Assembly (NCBI GenBank): GCA_015709495.1
Contig: CP054189.1
Location: 2,294,001 to 2,358,000, forward strand
Reading direction: 5' to 3'
DNA: 64,000 bases
Source: Chthonomonadaceae bacterium
Lineage (GTDB): Bacteria; Armatimonadota; Fimbriimonadia; Fimbriimonadales; Fimbriimonadaceae
Part shown: piece after piece, positions 32,294 through 40,863 of the stretch
Position numbering within the stretch: position 1 is the first letter of the stretch
Layout of the letters: each line of letters starts with the position of its first letter
Made by a program: the position numbers and the translations under genes
Notes under the pieces: generated by a model
What the model saw: the letters and a program-made list of their open reading frames with translations, nothing else
What the model was told of the DNA's origin: nothing
The model's database searches: none

Positions 32294-32436
32294 GCTAAAA
32301 ACATCGCAGGATGTGCCCCTTCTGAGCGAGAATGTGCGGAATCCCACTCCTGGCGCTCGGCCTGAGAAACGATGCGGCGGGACCTACCTTCTGTGTGAGA
32401 CCCCGCTCGAAAGTCCCGCACAGGTTCGGCGAGAGA

Positions 32437-33891
32437 TCACTCGTCGCCAATGACGAAGCTGGGACCGCCTGAATCACTCTGCGGCTCGATTCGGATGCGC
32501 TTTCGAGGGCGTTGGGGCCGTGCCTTGTCGTCAGGTTCCGCACGACTCTCGGTGGGTCGCTGCTCAGGCGGCTTCTCCTCGGCCGGGCGCGCTTCGAATC
32601 GCTGCGGCTTGGGGTGGGAATCGCCCGACGGTTCGCCCCATTCCCTCAACTTGGCGGCCAAATCCACGCCGAAAAGCTGCTTGATCTGTTCAAGCGTGGA
32701 GACGGCCCTGGCGGGCAGGGAGGCCTGTTCGCCGTCCACAGAATCGATGATCGTGACCCTTTCGACATGTGTCTCTGCCAGAACGTTGCTCATGGCCTCG
32801 ATGACCTGGGGCAGTTTCTGCAACAAGAGCAAGTCCTTGCCGTGGGCGCCGGCCTGTTCGAGCGAAGCGGCCACCTTCTTGAGCGCTTCGGCTCTGGCTC
32901 GGCCGTCTTCGATGATCGCGGCGACCTCGGCGATCGCGGCGGCTTCCTTCGACTTCGCTTCGGCGAGCGCAGGTTGGATCACGTCGGCGTCGAGTTGCCG
33001 GCGAACCTGCTCCATCCGCGCCTTCTGAACCTCGACCTCTGCGAGAGCCCTCGCAACGGCGGCGTTGACCTCGGCGAGTTCTTCCGCGACGAGCGCGTCC
33101 TTGCGGGATCGGATGTCCGCGAGTTTGCGTTGGGCCTCCGCTTTGGCGATGGCGGTCTGGGCGTCGACCTGAGCCTTGGTTTCTTGTTCGAGGTTTTCCG
33201 AGGAACGGACCACCGAGTCGGCGTGGGCGATCGCTTCGGCAATCCTCGCCCGACTCACGATTTCGGCGTTGCGCTTCCGTCCGATCGAATCCAGATACCG
33301 CACTTCGTCGGAAACGGTCTGAATCTTCATCGTGTCCACCACGAGGCCCAGTGCGGTCATGTCTTGTTCGACCTCCAGCACGAGTCTCTCGGCGAACAAA
33401 ATCTTGTCCTCATTCACCTGCTCGGGGGTCATGGTCGCCAAGATTCCCCGAAGGCTGCCTTCGAGAGTGGATTTGGCGATGGCGATGATCTCTTGCCGGG
33501 ACTTGCCCAGAAACCGCTCGATGGCGTTGTTGAGCAGAGGTTCATGTCCCGCTACCTTCACGTTGGCGACGCCTTGCACCGAGAGAGGAATGCCGCCCTT
33601 CGAATAGGCGTTGACGGCGGTGACATCGATCACCATGTTCGTCAGGTCCATCCGATCGACCCTTTCGAGCATCGGGATGCGCCAACCGAACCCGCCTTTG
33701 ATGATTCGGTAGCCCACGATCCGGTTGCCCACCCTTCGTTTGCGCCCCGTGAAGATCAGGACCTCGTTCGGCGGGCAGTTGTAGATGATCCCGCGAAGGC
33801 TGAGCGCCCCAAGGACGATCGCTCCCAAGATGCTCGCGGCGATCGTGAGTATCGTCGTCGGCTCGAAACTGAACAGCGCGTAATGGATCAT
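32437..33891 (-). CDS. SPFH-domain flotillin-like protein (second of two)
   Basis: Encodes 484 residues: one N-terminal membrane helix (ILTIAASILGAIVLGALSL), an SPFH/band-7 domain with YNCPPNEVLIFTGR, LERVDRMDLTNMVIDVTAVN and NAIERFLGKSRQEI, a long Ala/Glu-rich coiled coil (about 215-350) with repeated AEAQ/AEVE segments, then a proline-rich basic tail (RPQRPRKRIRIEP). Flotillins form large ring or cage assemblies in membrane microdomains. ATG overlaps the stop of the preceding flotillin (ATGA). The charged disordered tail is unlike its partner. Confidence 0.88.
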   Translation of the reverse strand: MIHYALFSFEPTTILTIAASILGAIVLGALSLRGIIYNCPPNEVLIFTGRKRRVGNRIVGYRIIKGGFGWRIPMLERVDRMDLTNMVIDVTAVNAYSKGGIPLSVQGVANVKVAGHEPLLNNAIERFLGKSRQEIIAIAKSTLEGSLRGILATMTPEQVNEDKILFAERLVLEVEQDMTALGLVVDTMKIQTVSDEVRYLDSIGRKRNAEIVSRARIAEAIAHADSVVRSSENLEQETKAQVDAQTAIAKAEAQRKLADIRSRKDALVAEELAEVNAAVARALAEVEVQKARMEQVRRQLDADVIQPALAEAKSKEAAAIAEVAAIIEDGRARAEALKKVAASLEQAGAHGKDLLLLQKLPQVIEAMSNVLAETHVERVTIIDSVDGEQASLPARAVSTLEQIKQLFGVDLAAKLREWGEPSGDSHPKPQRFEARPAEEKPPEQRPTESRAEPDDKARPQRPRKRIRIEPQSDSGGPSFVIGDE

Positions 33892-35252
33892 TCCTTTTTC
33901 CCCTGGCCCTTTTTCCCCTGGCCTCGGTCGGTCTCGTTCTCCGTCGAGCCAAACCGCGCGATCCTACCGGGCACGTCGATGCCGGTGGTGTCGGCGACCG
34001 AATCAAAGACCAACTTCAGCATCGACGGGTAGTTGGCCATGTACCGGGAGAGGGCGGTGCCCTTGCCGTTGTCGATGACGTTGACGGTGTCCACCGAGAG
34101 CTTGGCGACGCCCAGCGCGGCCTTCTCCAAAATCGTCTCGAGTTCGTCGATAAGGAGTATCGTCATCGCCGCATCCCCGCTCGCCGCCCACGCTTCGTTC
34201 AAGAGATCGACGGTTTTTGCCGCCGCCGCGCCCCTCTCACGCACGATCGCCGCTTCGCCGCGAGCCAAGTTCTCTTGTGCGGTCCTTTGCGCCTCTGCGG
34301 GCAAAACCCTATCGACAGAGAGCCGGATCGATTCGAGTTCAGCGCGAATGCGCTGGAGCTCCTGCTCGGCCTTTGCCCGGGCTTCGCGGGCGGCTGCGGC
34401 GGTCCGCTCCTCTTCCGACTTGACCTCCGCTTCCAAGTTGGCTTGAATCATGCGAAGCTCGTTCCGCATCTGAGCGATCTTCGCTTCGACGTTGGCTTTG
34501 GTCACGTTCGCGCGGCCCTGGTTCTCCGCCTCAACCAGTTCGGCTTCCCGTTTGGCGTCGCTCTCTGCGATTTCGGCGTCCTTGATCACGTTAGCGATGG
34601 CCTCGCGGCCGATCGAGTCGAGGTACTTCTGATCGTCCGAGACGTGCAAAATCTTGAGCGTATCGAGGTGGATGCCGAGCTTGCCAAGATCAAGTTCGGA
34701 CTCGCGGCTGAGCTCATCTGCGAACTTCAAACGGTCCTCATTGACCTCTTCGGGGGTCAGCCGCGCCAACACCCCACGAAGGTGGCCTTCGAGGGTCTCC
34801 TTGCCCACGCGGCGGATCTCGTTCGGATCGCGGCCCAAGAACCGCTCGATGGCGTTCGGGATGACGTTCTCATCGCTCGAAATCTTCACATTGGCGATCG
34901 CATCGACGTTCAGCGGAATCCCCCCTTGCGAATAAGCGCCGCGAATGGAGATCGGCACTTCGATGAGCCCGAGGTTCATCCGGTGGACCTTCTCGATAAA
35001 CGGTTTGCGCAAGCCCCTGCCGCCAATGACCAACCGATACCCTCGCCTTGAACCGTCAGCGAGCCTCACCTTAGAGCCAGAGAAGATCAAGGCCTCGTTG
35101 GGAGGACAGATTTGGAGGAGTGACTTGACGACTTGAAGCAGAATTAGGACTCCGCCAATGAGCATCCCGGCCCAAAGAAGCCCCGTGCCGACGTCTCCCA
35201 ACTGACCCAGCATCATTTGCGTTTGTTCGACTGCCAAGAAGCTCAACTTCAA
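33888..35252 (-). CDS. SPFH-domain flotillin-like protein (first of two)
   Basis: Encodes 454 residues with the same plan: membrane helix (LLWAGMLIGGVLILLQVV), band-7 domain (QICPPNEALIFSGSKVRLAD, then NAIERFLGRDPNEIRRVG) and coiled coil with AEAEVKSEEER-like repeats. The C-terminal part ends with a glutamine/lysine-rich GQGKKGQGKKE repeat. It shares the CPPNE(A/V)LIF and NAIERFLG signatures with its neighbour, pointing to duplication. With NfeD-like protein upstream this is a flotillin/NfeD operon as seen for YuaF-FloT. Confidence 0.88.
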   Translation of the reverse strand: MKLSFLAVEQTQMMLGQLGDVGTGLLWAGMLIGGVLILLQVVKSLLQICPPNEALIFSGSKVRLADGSRRGYRLVIGGRGLRKPFIEKVHRMNLGLIEVPISIRGAYSQGGIPLNVDAIANVKISSDENVIPNAIERFLGRDPNEIRRVGKETLEGHLRGVLARLTPEEVNEDRLKFADELSRESELDLGKLGIHLDTLKILHVSDDQKYLDSIGREAIANVIKDAEIAESDAKREAELVEAENQGRANVTKANVEAKIAQMRNELRMIQANLEAEVKSEEERTAAAAREARAKAEQELQRIRAELESIRLSVDRVLPAEAQRTAQENLARGEAAIVRERGAAAAKTVDLLNEAWAASGDAAMTILLIDELETILEKAALGVAKLSVDTVNVIDNGKGTALSRYMANYPSMLKLVFDSVADTTGIDVPGRIARFGSTENETDRGQGKKGQGKKE

Positions 35253-35261
35253 CCCCCTCCG

Positions 35262-35870
35262 TCACTCAAGTATCTTTTCGAGTGGAACTACCGATACCTT
35301 GCCCTCTTCGAACCCCACGATCACGACCTGCTCGCCCTCTTCATAGGTCTCGCCCGCCTCGGAAAGCGCCAAGAAGTCGATCGTCTCGCCCTTTACGCTG
35401 CAACGAACTCGCCCCGGCAATGCGCCTCGAACAGGTACGAGAACCTTCGCCTCCCTGCCAAGGATGTCCTTCTCTTGGAGCGAAGAATCGACCTCTTGCG
35501 AGCGGAGATAGCGCATTCCATACGAGACGGCGAGCCCGGTAAACACGCCCGCCGACAGGGACCAGGCGAAGACAGATGCCGGACTGACTCGGCCAAGGAG
35601 GGTTAGCGCAATCCCCAAAACCCCCATGACGGCGCTCGCATAGGTCCAGAACCGAAGCGAAAAGAAGGGCATCCAAGGCAGGATCGAGTCGCCGTGGTGC
35701 GAGTCATGCGAGGCGTCGCCGTGAAAGTCCGAGTCGGCGTGGAAATCGGCGTCCCCGTGAAAGTCCGTGTCGCCGCTGAAGTCGGTGTCGTGGTCGTGCG
35801 CAGCGCCGAAGACGCCCAGCAAGATGAGAACTCCGCCCGTTGCGGCAAGTGCGACATACAACGCAAGCAT
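35262..35870 (-). CDS. NfeD-like membrane protein with Asp/His-rich repeats
   Basis: Encodes about 202 residues: an N-terminal helix (LYVALAATGGVLILLGVFGA), an extracytoplasmic loop of near-repeats DTDFSGDTDFHGDADFHADS plus DFHGD, two more helices (about 65-110) and a C-terminal OB-fold-like domain (ILGREAKVLVPVRGALPGRV). The layout matches YuaF/NfeD1b partners of flotillins. The Asp/His loop may bind divalent metal. ATG 35870 is used; a TTG nine bases upstream lies closer to AAGGAG and is possible. Heads the flotillin operon. Confidence 0.82.
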   Translation of the reverse strand: MLALYVALAATGGVLILLGVFGAAHDHDTDFSGDTDFHGDADFHADSDFHGDASHDSHHGDSILPWMPFFSLRFWTYASAVMGVLGIALTLLGRVSPASVFAWSLSAGVFTGLAVSYGMRYLRSQEVDSSLQEKDILGREAKVLVPVRGALPGRVRCSVKGETIDFLALSEAGETYEEGEQVVIVGFEEGKVSVVPLEKILE

Positions 35871-35963
35871 CGAACCCAAGACTCCTTTAGGCGGACCTGT
35901 GGCCGCCTACTTCCCATACAGTTAACCCGATCTTGAGGTTGCAGCCCACGGAGTGCGGGTAAT

Positions 35964-37589
35964 TTGTTCTTCATGATGCGGAATCGGTGGATCATCCTCG
36001 GGGCAACGGCGGCTTTGGCGCTGGGGTCGGCTTGGGCCGGCCTGAGCTACGGGCCGAGGTCGGAAGCGCGCAAGCCCGAAGCCCCTCTCGCCCCTGCGGT
36101 CAAGCTGGCTACGGGCTTCGTGTTCCATGACGCGAACAAGAACGGAAAGCGCGAACCTGGCGAGCGAGGATTGGGTGGGGTCAGAGTGTCGAACCGCAGG
36201 GATTTCGCCACCACCAACGCCCAAGGTCGATGGCAGCTTCCGATCCCGGACGAAAACGACTCGATCTTCTTCGTCGTCAAGCCTGGCGGGTGGCGAACCG
36301 AAGTCGACCCAAAGCAGCTCCCACGCTTCTATTACATCCACAAGCCCAAGGGGTCGCCGAAATCTCGCTATCCGGGCGTGGCCCCAACTGGGCCGCTTCC
36401 TGCCTCCATCGACTTTCCGCTCCAACCGCAACAGGAGTCGAGGAGCTTTCGCGCCCTGTTCTTCGGCGACACTCAACCTCGCAATGTACGGGAAGTGGAT
36501 TACATTCGGCACGATATCGTCGAACCGCTGATCGGCAAAACGGACGCGAAGTTCGGAGTGACGCTCGGGGACATCGTGTTCGACGATCTGAGCGTCTTTG
36601 AACCGCTGATCGACACGATCGCGCTCCTGGGCTTGCCTTGGTACAACGTCCTCGGCAATCACGACATCAACTACGATTCACCGGACGACGCGCACTCAGA
36701 TGAAACCTTCGAGCGGTACTTTGGTCCGAACTACTACTCCTTCGACCATGGGCCCGTTCACTTTGTCGTGCTGGACAACGTTCACTATGCGATCAATCCC
36801 GAGACCAAGCGGGGGGGCTACACCGGGGCGTTTGGCAAAGAGCAGTTGGAGTGGGTCAAGAAGGACCTCGCCTTTGTCCCCGAAAGCAAGCTCATCGTTC
36901 TGATGATGCACATTCCTCTGACGGGGACCCGCGATCGGGAAGACCTGTACCGGTTGATCGAAAAGCGGCCCTACTCGCTTTCGGTCTCGGCCCACACCCA
37001 CTACCAAGAACACCATTTCATAGGAGCGAAGGACGGCTGGAAGGGAAGGGAGCCGCACCACCACGTGGTCAACGTGACCACCTGCGGGAGTTGGTGGCAA
37101 GGCTCGCCCGACGAGTACGGCATCCCTCATGCCACCATGCGCGACGGCGCGCCGAACGGCTATGCGATCTTCTCGTTCGACGGCAATCAATACTCCATCG
37201 AGTTCCGCGCCGCTCGGAGGCCGCCGACCTACCAAATGCGCATCATGGCGCCCGAAGTCGTGGCTCAGGGCGAGGCCGCGCAGACCGTCGTATCGGTCAA
37301 CGTTTTTGGAGGCACGGAGAAGTCGAAGGTCGAGATGAAGGTCGGCGACGGGAAGTGGCTCCCCATGACCCGCGCGCTTCGGCCTGACCCCGACTACCAG
37401 CAGATGTACGACAGGGACAAGGAGTTGAAAACCCCCTATCGCGCCCTACCGGCTCCCATCGATTCGCCCCATCTCTGGGAGGCGAAATTGCCGGCCGGGC
37501 TGCCCAAGGGCATGCTTCCCATCCACGTCCGGACGACCGACATGTTCGGCCAGGTGTATTTGGCGACCCGTGGGATCACGCTGCGATAG
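35964..37589 (+). CDS. Calcineurin-like phosphoesterase, exported
   Basis: Encodes 541 residues. Signal peptide (IILGATAALALGSAWAGLS), then a SdrD-type beta domain (VFHDANKNGKREPGERGLGG, about 50-110), a metallophosphatase core (about 155-400) with FFGDTQP, VTLGDIVFDD, NVLGNHDINYD, MMHIPL and SVSAHTHYQEHH, and a C-terminal beta domain (420-541). This is the layout of bacterial MetallophosN/MetallophosC proteins. Metal ligands (D, D, N, H, H, H) are in place, so active phosphatase is likely; substrate unknown. Stop lies two bases from convergent AtoE-type gene. Confidence 0.85.
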   Translation: MFFMMRNRWIILGATAALALGSAWAGLSYGPRSEARKPEAPLAPAVKLATGFVFHDANKNGKREPGERGLGGVRVSNRRDFATTNAQGRWQLPIPDENDSIFFVVKPGGWRTEVDPKQLPRFYYIHKPKGSPKSRYPGVAPTGPLPASIDFPLQPQQESRSFRALFFGDTQPRNVREVDYIRHDIVEPLIGKTDAKFGVTLGDIVFDDLSVFEPLIDTIALLGLPWYNVLGNHDINYDSPDDAHSDETFERYFGPNYYSFDHGPVHFVVLDNVHYAINPETKRGGYTGAFGKEQLEWVKKDLAFVPESKLIVLMMHIPLTGTRDREDLYRLIEKRPYSLSVSAHTHYQEHHFIGAKDGWKGREPHHHVVNVTTCGSWWQGSPDEYGIPHATMRDGAPNGYAIFSFDGNQYSIEFRAARRPPTYQMRIMAPEVVAQGEAAQTVVSVNVFGGTEKSKVEMKVGDGKWLPMTRALRPDPDYQQMYDRDKELKTPYRALPAPIDSPHLWEAKLPAGLPKGMLPIHVRTTDMFGQVYLATRGITLR

Positions 37590-37591
37590 GA

Positions 37592-38932
37592 TCAAAAGAA
37601 CCGCGGCGCGATAAGGAACGCGAGGCTCGTTACGGTCGCATAGACTAGGAAAACGATCGTGAGGAAGCCCATGATGTCGCGGAACTTCAGTCCTGCGAGC
37701 CCGAGGAGCGGAATCGCCCAAAACGGCTGGATCGCGTCGGTCATCATATCGCCCCAAGCGTACGAAAGCACGGTCAGCGCGGGCGCGACACCAAGCTCGT
37801 TGCCCGCTTGCATGATATAGGGCGCTTCGATGAACCACTTGCTGCCCCCAGAGGGCACGAAATAGTTGACGATGCCCGAATACCAGAACACGACCAGCGG
37901 GAACAGGCCCTCCGACGAGCCCTTTACAAATACGTCCGCCAGCTTGTCTTGCAGTGCCGTCGATTTGATCATGCCGTAAATCCCCGCATAGAACGGGAAC
38001 TGGATGATCACGCCCCAAACGAACCCGCCGCCTGTACTGCACGCCTTCAGAAAGCTCCTCGGCGTCCAGTGAAGCAGTATCCCGCTCATCAGGAGGATGA
38101 AGTTCACGGTGTTAAGATCGAGCGCGAGGCCTAATGACTTGGAGCCGAAGTGCTGAAATAGGAACCATGCCGCAAGCACGGCCACGAAAAGCGTAGCCCA
38201 CGGAGCGCGCTCGATTCGGTCGCTCCAAGCGCCGCTCGCCTCCTCCGGGCCCTCCACGGGTTCCGACGCGCTCTTCGACGCGGGAAGCCCGACCGTTTGC
38301 TCCTTAGGGGGATGCAGCCGAACCGAGAGCGCCGCAACGACGACGATCACGATCAGCGTGAGGATCATGTTGAACCCAGAGAAGATCGTCGCCGAGGTGG
38401 GAATCAAGGGGATTCCAGTCTTGTCGGAGTGATCTTGCGTCGCCACGAGCAAGGGCGCTGAGGCGCTGAAGCCCGCGTGCCACGTGGTGGACATCCCAAG
38501 GTACGCGCAAGCGACGAGCAACCGAAAGTCGGCTTGAGGGCATCGCTTGGCGACGGTCTTCGCGCACACGGCCGAGGCGGAAATCGACAATCCCCAATTC
38601 AGCAGCGCCGAGATCATACTGAAAAGCGCGACGATCAGCACCGCGCGAGTGGGGGAGGTCGCTTTCGAGGCAAGAAGCTCGAGCAGATGGGCGACCGGCT
38701 TCGTTTGCGCCAGAACGTAACCGCCCAACATGATCAAACACATCTGCATCGCGAAGGGAAGAAGCTCCCAAAAACCGCCTCCCCAAGCGTCGACAGCTTG
38801 GGAAGGAGTCGCGCCTCCCACCGCAATGGCCAGCACGAAAACGATCGCCGTCAGAATCACAGCGATGATGTATGCGTCAGGGACCCACCTTTGCGACCAT
38901 AGCGTGAGGGCGCCTGCAAGCCTTGAGATCAT
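37592..38932 (-). CDS. Short-chain fatty-acid transporter, AtoE family
   Basis: Encodes 446 residues with about 12 membrane helices and AtoE-family motifs: LTLWSQRWVPDAYIIAVILT, SALLNWGLSISASAVCAKTV, YLGMSTTWHAGFSASAPLL and the end-region NYFVPSGGSKWFIEAPYIMQ. AtoE takes up short-chain fatty acids such as butyrate or acetoacetate in E. coli. Start ATG 38932 follows GAGGAGG closely; the longer frame upstream lacks any signal. Cytosolic loop at about 245-265 is charged (KSASEPVEGPEEAS). Confidence 0.88.
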   Translation of the reverse strand: MISRLAGALTLWSQRWVPDAYIIAVILTAIVFVLAIAVGGATPSQAVDAWGGGFWELLPFAMQMCLIMLGGYVLAQTKPVAHLLELLASKATSPTRAVLIVALFSMISALLNWGLSISASAVCAKTVAKRCPQADFRLLVACAYLGMSTTWHAGFSASAPLLVATQDHSDKTGIPLIPTSATIFSGFNMILTLIVIVVVAALSVRLHPPKEQTVGLPASKSASEPVEGPEEASGAWSDRIERAPWATLFVAVLAAWFLFQHFGSKSLGLALDLNTVNFILLMSGILLHWTPRSFLKACSTGGGFVWGVIIQFPFYAGIYGMIKSTALQDKLADVFVKGSSEGLFPLVVFWYSGIVNYFVPSGGSKWFIEAPYIMQAGNELGVAPALTVLSYAWGDMMTDAIQPFWAIPLLGLAGLKFRDIMGFLTIVFLVYATVTSLAFLIAPRFF

Positions 38933-38996
38933 AGAGCCTCCTCGCCTTAGGGACGAACGCGCGGGAACTGAGGCGTCGCAGCAGTGAGTGGCGCAC

Positions 38997-39002
38997 CATA
39001 AT
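38997..39002 (+). promoter_or_regulatory. Leaderless-type -10 box (CATAAT)
   Basis: Six bases before the ATG of the cupin gene at 39009. Confidence 0.5.
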
Positions 39003-39008
39003 GCGGCC

Positions 39009-39491
39009 ATGAGTACGCTGAAATGGACTCGTCCCGTCCCGAGAGTCGCCATCGCTGCCGCCGCATGCATCGGGTCGCTCGCGATTGCGGACCTGACGGA
39101 ATCCTCGGCCCAAGGCGCGCAAGCCAAGGTCGGCTCAGTGGCAAAGCTGCTCGCGGAAGCCTCCGCCGACCCTGCTGCCCCGATCACGACGGCGCCCTTT
39201 GCCACCGGCGAGCATTGCTCGATCAACCTGCTGTCGGTGAAGGGTATCGTCCCTGCCCACTACCACGCGAAACACGAAGAAACCGTGCTCATCGAATTCG
39301 GCTCGGGCACGATGAGGTTGGGCGACAAGAAGGTACGCGTCGCGGCGGGGGACCTCATGCACATTCCCAAGGGCGTCGTGCATGGGTTCGTGCCTGATTC
39401 TGGGGGCGTGCGCGTAGTGTCGATATTTGCGCCTGCGTTCGATGGCAAGGATCGGGTGCTCGTTCCGCCGGGAGCATTGACCGGCAAGTAA
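39009..39491 (+). CDS. Exported single-domain cupin
   Basis: Encodes 160 residues: signal peptide (VAIAAAACIGSLAIADLTES), then a cupin barrel with motif 1 GIVPAHYHAKHEETVLIEFG (two His and Glu metal ligands) and motif 2 GDLMHIPKGVVHGFVP. Small periplasmic cupins of this kind bind a metal and may be isomerases, dioxygenases or sensors. Stands alone; CATAAT just upstream gives a leaderless start. Confidence 0.8.
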   Translation: MSTLKWTRPVPRVAIAAAACIGSLAIADLTESSAQGAQAKVGSVAKLLAEASADPAAPITTAPFATGEHCSINLLSVKGIVPAHYHAKHEETVLIEFGSGTMRLGDKKVRVAAGDLMHIPKGVVHGFVPDSGGVRVVSIFAPAFDGKDRVLVPPGALTGK

Positions 39492-39574
39492 TAGTTCCGG
39501 CTTTCGTCGTTCTTGCCTCTGGCTGTAAGGAATCGGGCATACAATGCTCTAGCTTATGCGTTGGCGGTAAGAAA

Positions 39575-40198
39575 ATGGAACGGAAGCGCTTGCTGATTTC
39601 GTGGCTACTGGGGACGGTTGCGTGCGCCTGCGTCCATGCCCAGATCCTTGCTGAATCCCGGTTTGACTCCGACCTTGAAGGTTGGATGGGCGTTGGCTGA
39701 AACCACGGATACTCCTGGCGGTCGTCAGGAGGAAATCCAGGTGGATGTCTCCAGTGGGCCGAGCCTTGCGGGAGCACGTTCATGGCTGCGCCCAGCAAGT
39801 TCCTTGGCGACTGGTCGGGTCTGAGCGGTTTTGGAAAGGTCTCCTACGACATCAAAATCAACGTACGTCCGGGAGATGGTCAACCCAATCCGTTCGAGAT
39901 GTGGCTCATCGGTCCAGGTGGCAGCTTGAGGTGGACGTCTCCGGGAGTGGACACCACGACAGACTGGATCACGATTCAAGCAAAACTCGACCCCGAAGAC
40001 TGGACCGTTGATTCAGGGTCCTTCGAAGGAGTCCTTGCCGACGTACAGCAGTTTCGAATCCGCGTCCGAATGTTTTCCAACACGGACTTCAGTCAGGTGA
40101 ACGGATTTGATAACGTCGTCGTGTCCGTGCCGGAACCAACAACGAGCGGGGTGCTCGCGGGCGTGGCAGGGATGTTCTTGCGGCGGCGGAAGCGGTAA
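39575..40198 (+). pseudogene. PEP-CTERM-type exported protein interrupted by one in-frame TGA
   Basis: One continuous frame of 207 codons: signal peptide from MERKRLLISWLLGTVACACV, start of a laminin-B-like domain (FDSDLEGWMGVG), an in-frame TGA at 39698-39700, then NHGYSWRSSGGNPGG and the rest of the domain, ending in the sorting signal VPEPTTSGVLAGVAGMFLRR followed by RKR. Reading on both sides of the TGA fits one protein, with no shift. So either a recent nonsense mutation, a sequencing error, or read-through. The C-terminal signal would be cut by an exosortase, for which no gene is seen here. Confidence 0.7.
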
Positions 40199-40292
40199 GC
40201 GTACTGGCACGCCTGGCAGTCCGCGTAAGGTTCCGCTGACTTTTGCGGTGCAAGGATGCAACGCTGCCATAATCCTGCCTGCGAGGTGTTGC

Positions 40293-40850
40293 ATGAAAAC
40301 TAGCATTTGGATCGCTGCTGCCTTTTCGATTCTCATGGCGGGGTGCGGAAGCTCCGGCGAAACTGTGGTGAAGACCCCCGACGGGACCGTGACAGCGAGC
40401 AAGTCCGGAGACACAATGACGTTCAAGTCGGACGAAGGAACGGCGACCTACACGCAAAACGACGCCGGGGGCGGCAAGGCGGTTTACGAAGGCAAGGATG
40501 GAGAAAAGTCGACCGTAGAAACCGCCACGACGCGAGACGACAAAGTGTTCCAGGGCCTCCTTTATCCGGGGGCTGAAGACGTAGCCGACAGTAACGTCAT
40601 GGTTGAAACGCCCCAAGGACAGAACTGGGTGACGGAATTGAAGTCGAAGGACAGCTTCGCCACAATCGTCGCCTTCTACGAAAAGGCGCTTCCTGGAGCC
40701 CAAGTCGCCAAGTTCGACAACAACGCCGTGGTGAACCACTCGAAAGACGGACGCATCGTGACGGTCGGGGTTTCGAAGGAAGAGGGCAAGGACGAGTTTT
40801 CGATCGCGATTTCGATCACGAAAGTCAAACCCGAGGCCTCTAAGGGCTAA
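40293..40850 (+). CDS. Hypothetical lipoprotein
   Basis: Encodes 185 residues. Lipobox ILMAGC (Cys18) ends the signal peptide. The N-terminal half is a repetitive threonine/glycine-rich beta stretch (TVVKTPDGTVTASKSGDTMT); the C-terminal half (about 90-180) contains FATIVAFYEKALPGAQV, a pattern seen in lipoproteins that follow DUF4333/YceI-like or other small alpha/beta domains. No confident family. CATAAT at 40267-40272 and GAGG upstream support this start. Confidence 0.65.
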   Translation: MKTSIWIAAAFSILMAGCGSSGETVVKTPDGTVTASKSGDTMTFKSDEGTATYTQNDAGGGKAVYEGKDGEKSTVETATTRDDKVFQGLLYPGAEDVADSNVMVETPQGQNWVTELKSKDSFATIVAFYEKALPGAQVAKFDNNAVVNHSKDGRIVTVGVSKEEGKDEFSIAISITKVKPEASKG

Positions 40851-40863
40851 GGGGAAGCTCGTT

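Noticed and set aside
32512-34032. 506-residue plus-strand ORF opposite the flotillins
   Set aside because: Antisense shadow; the minus strand has complete SPFH motifs.
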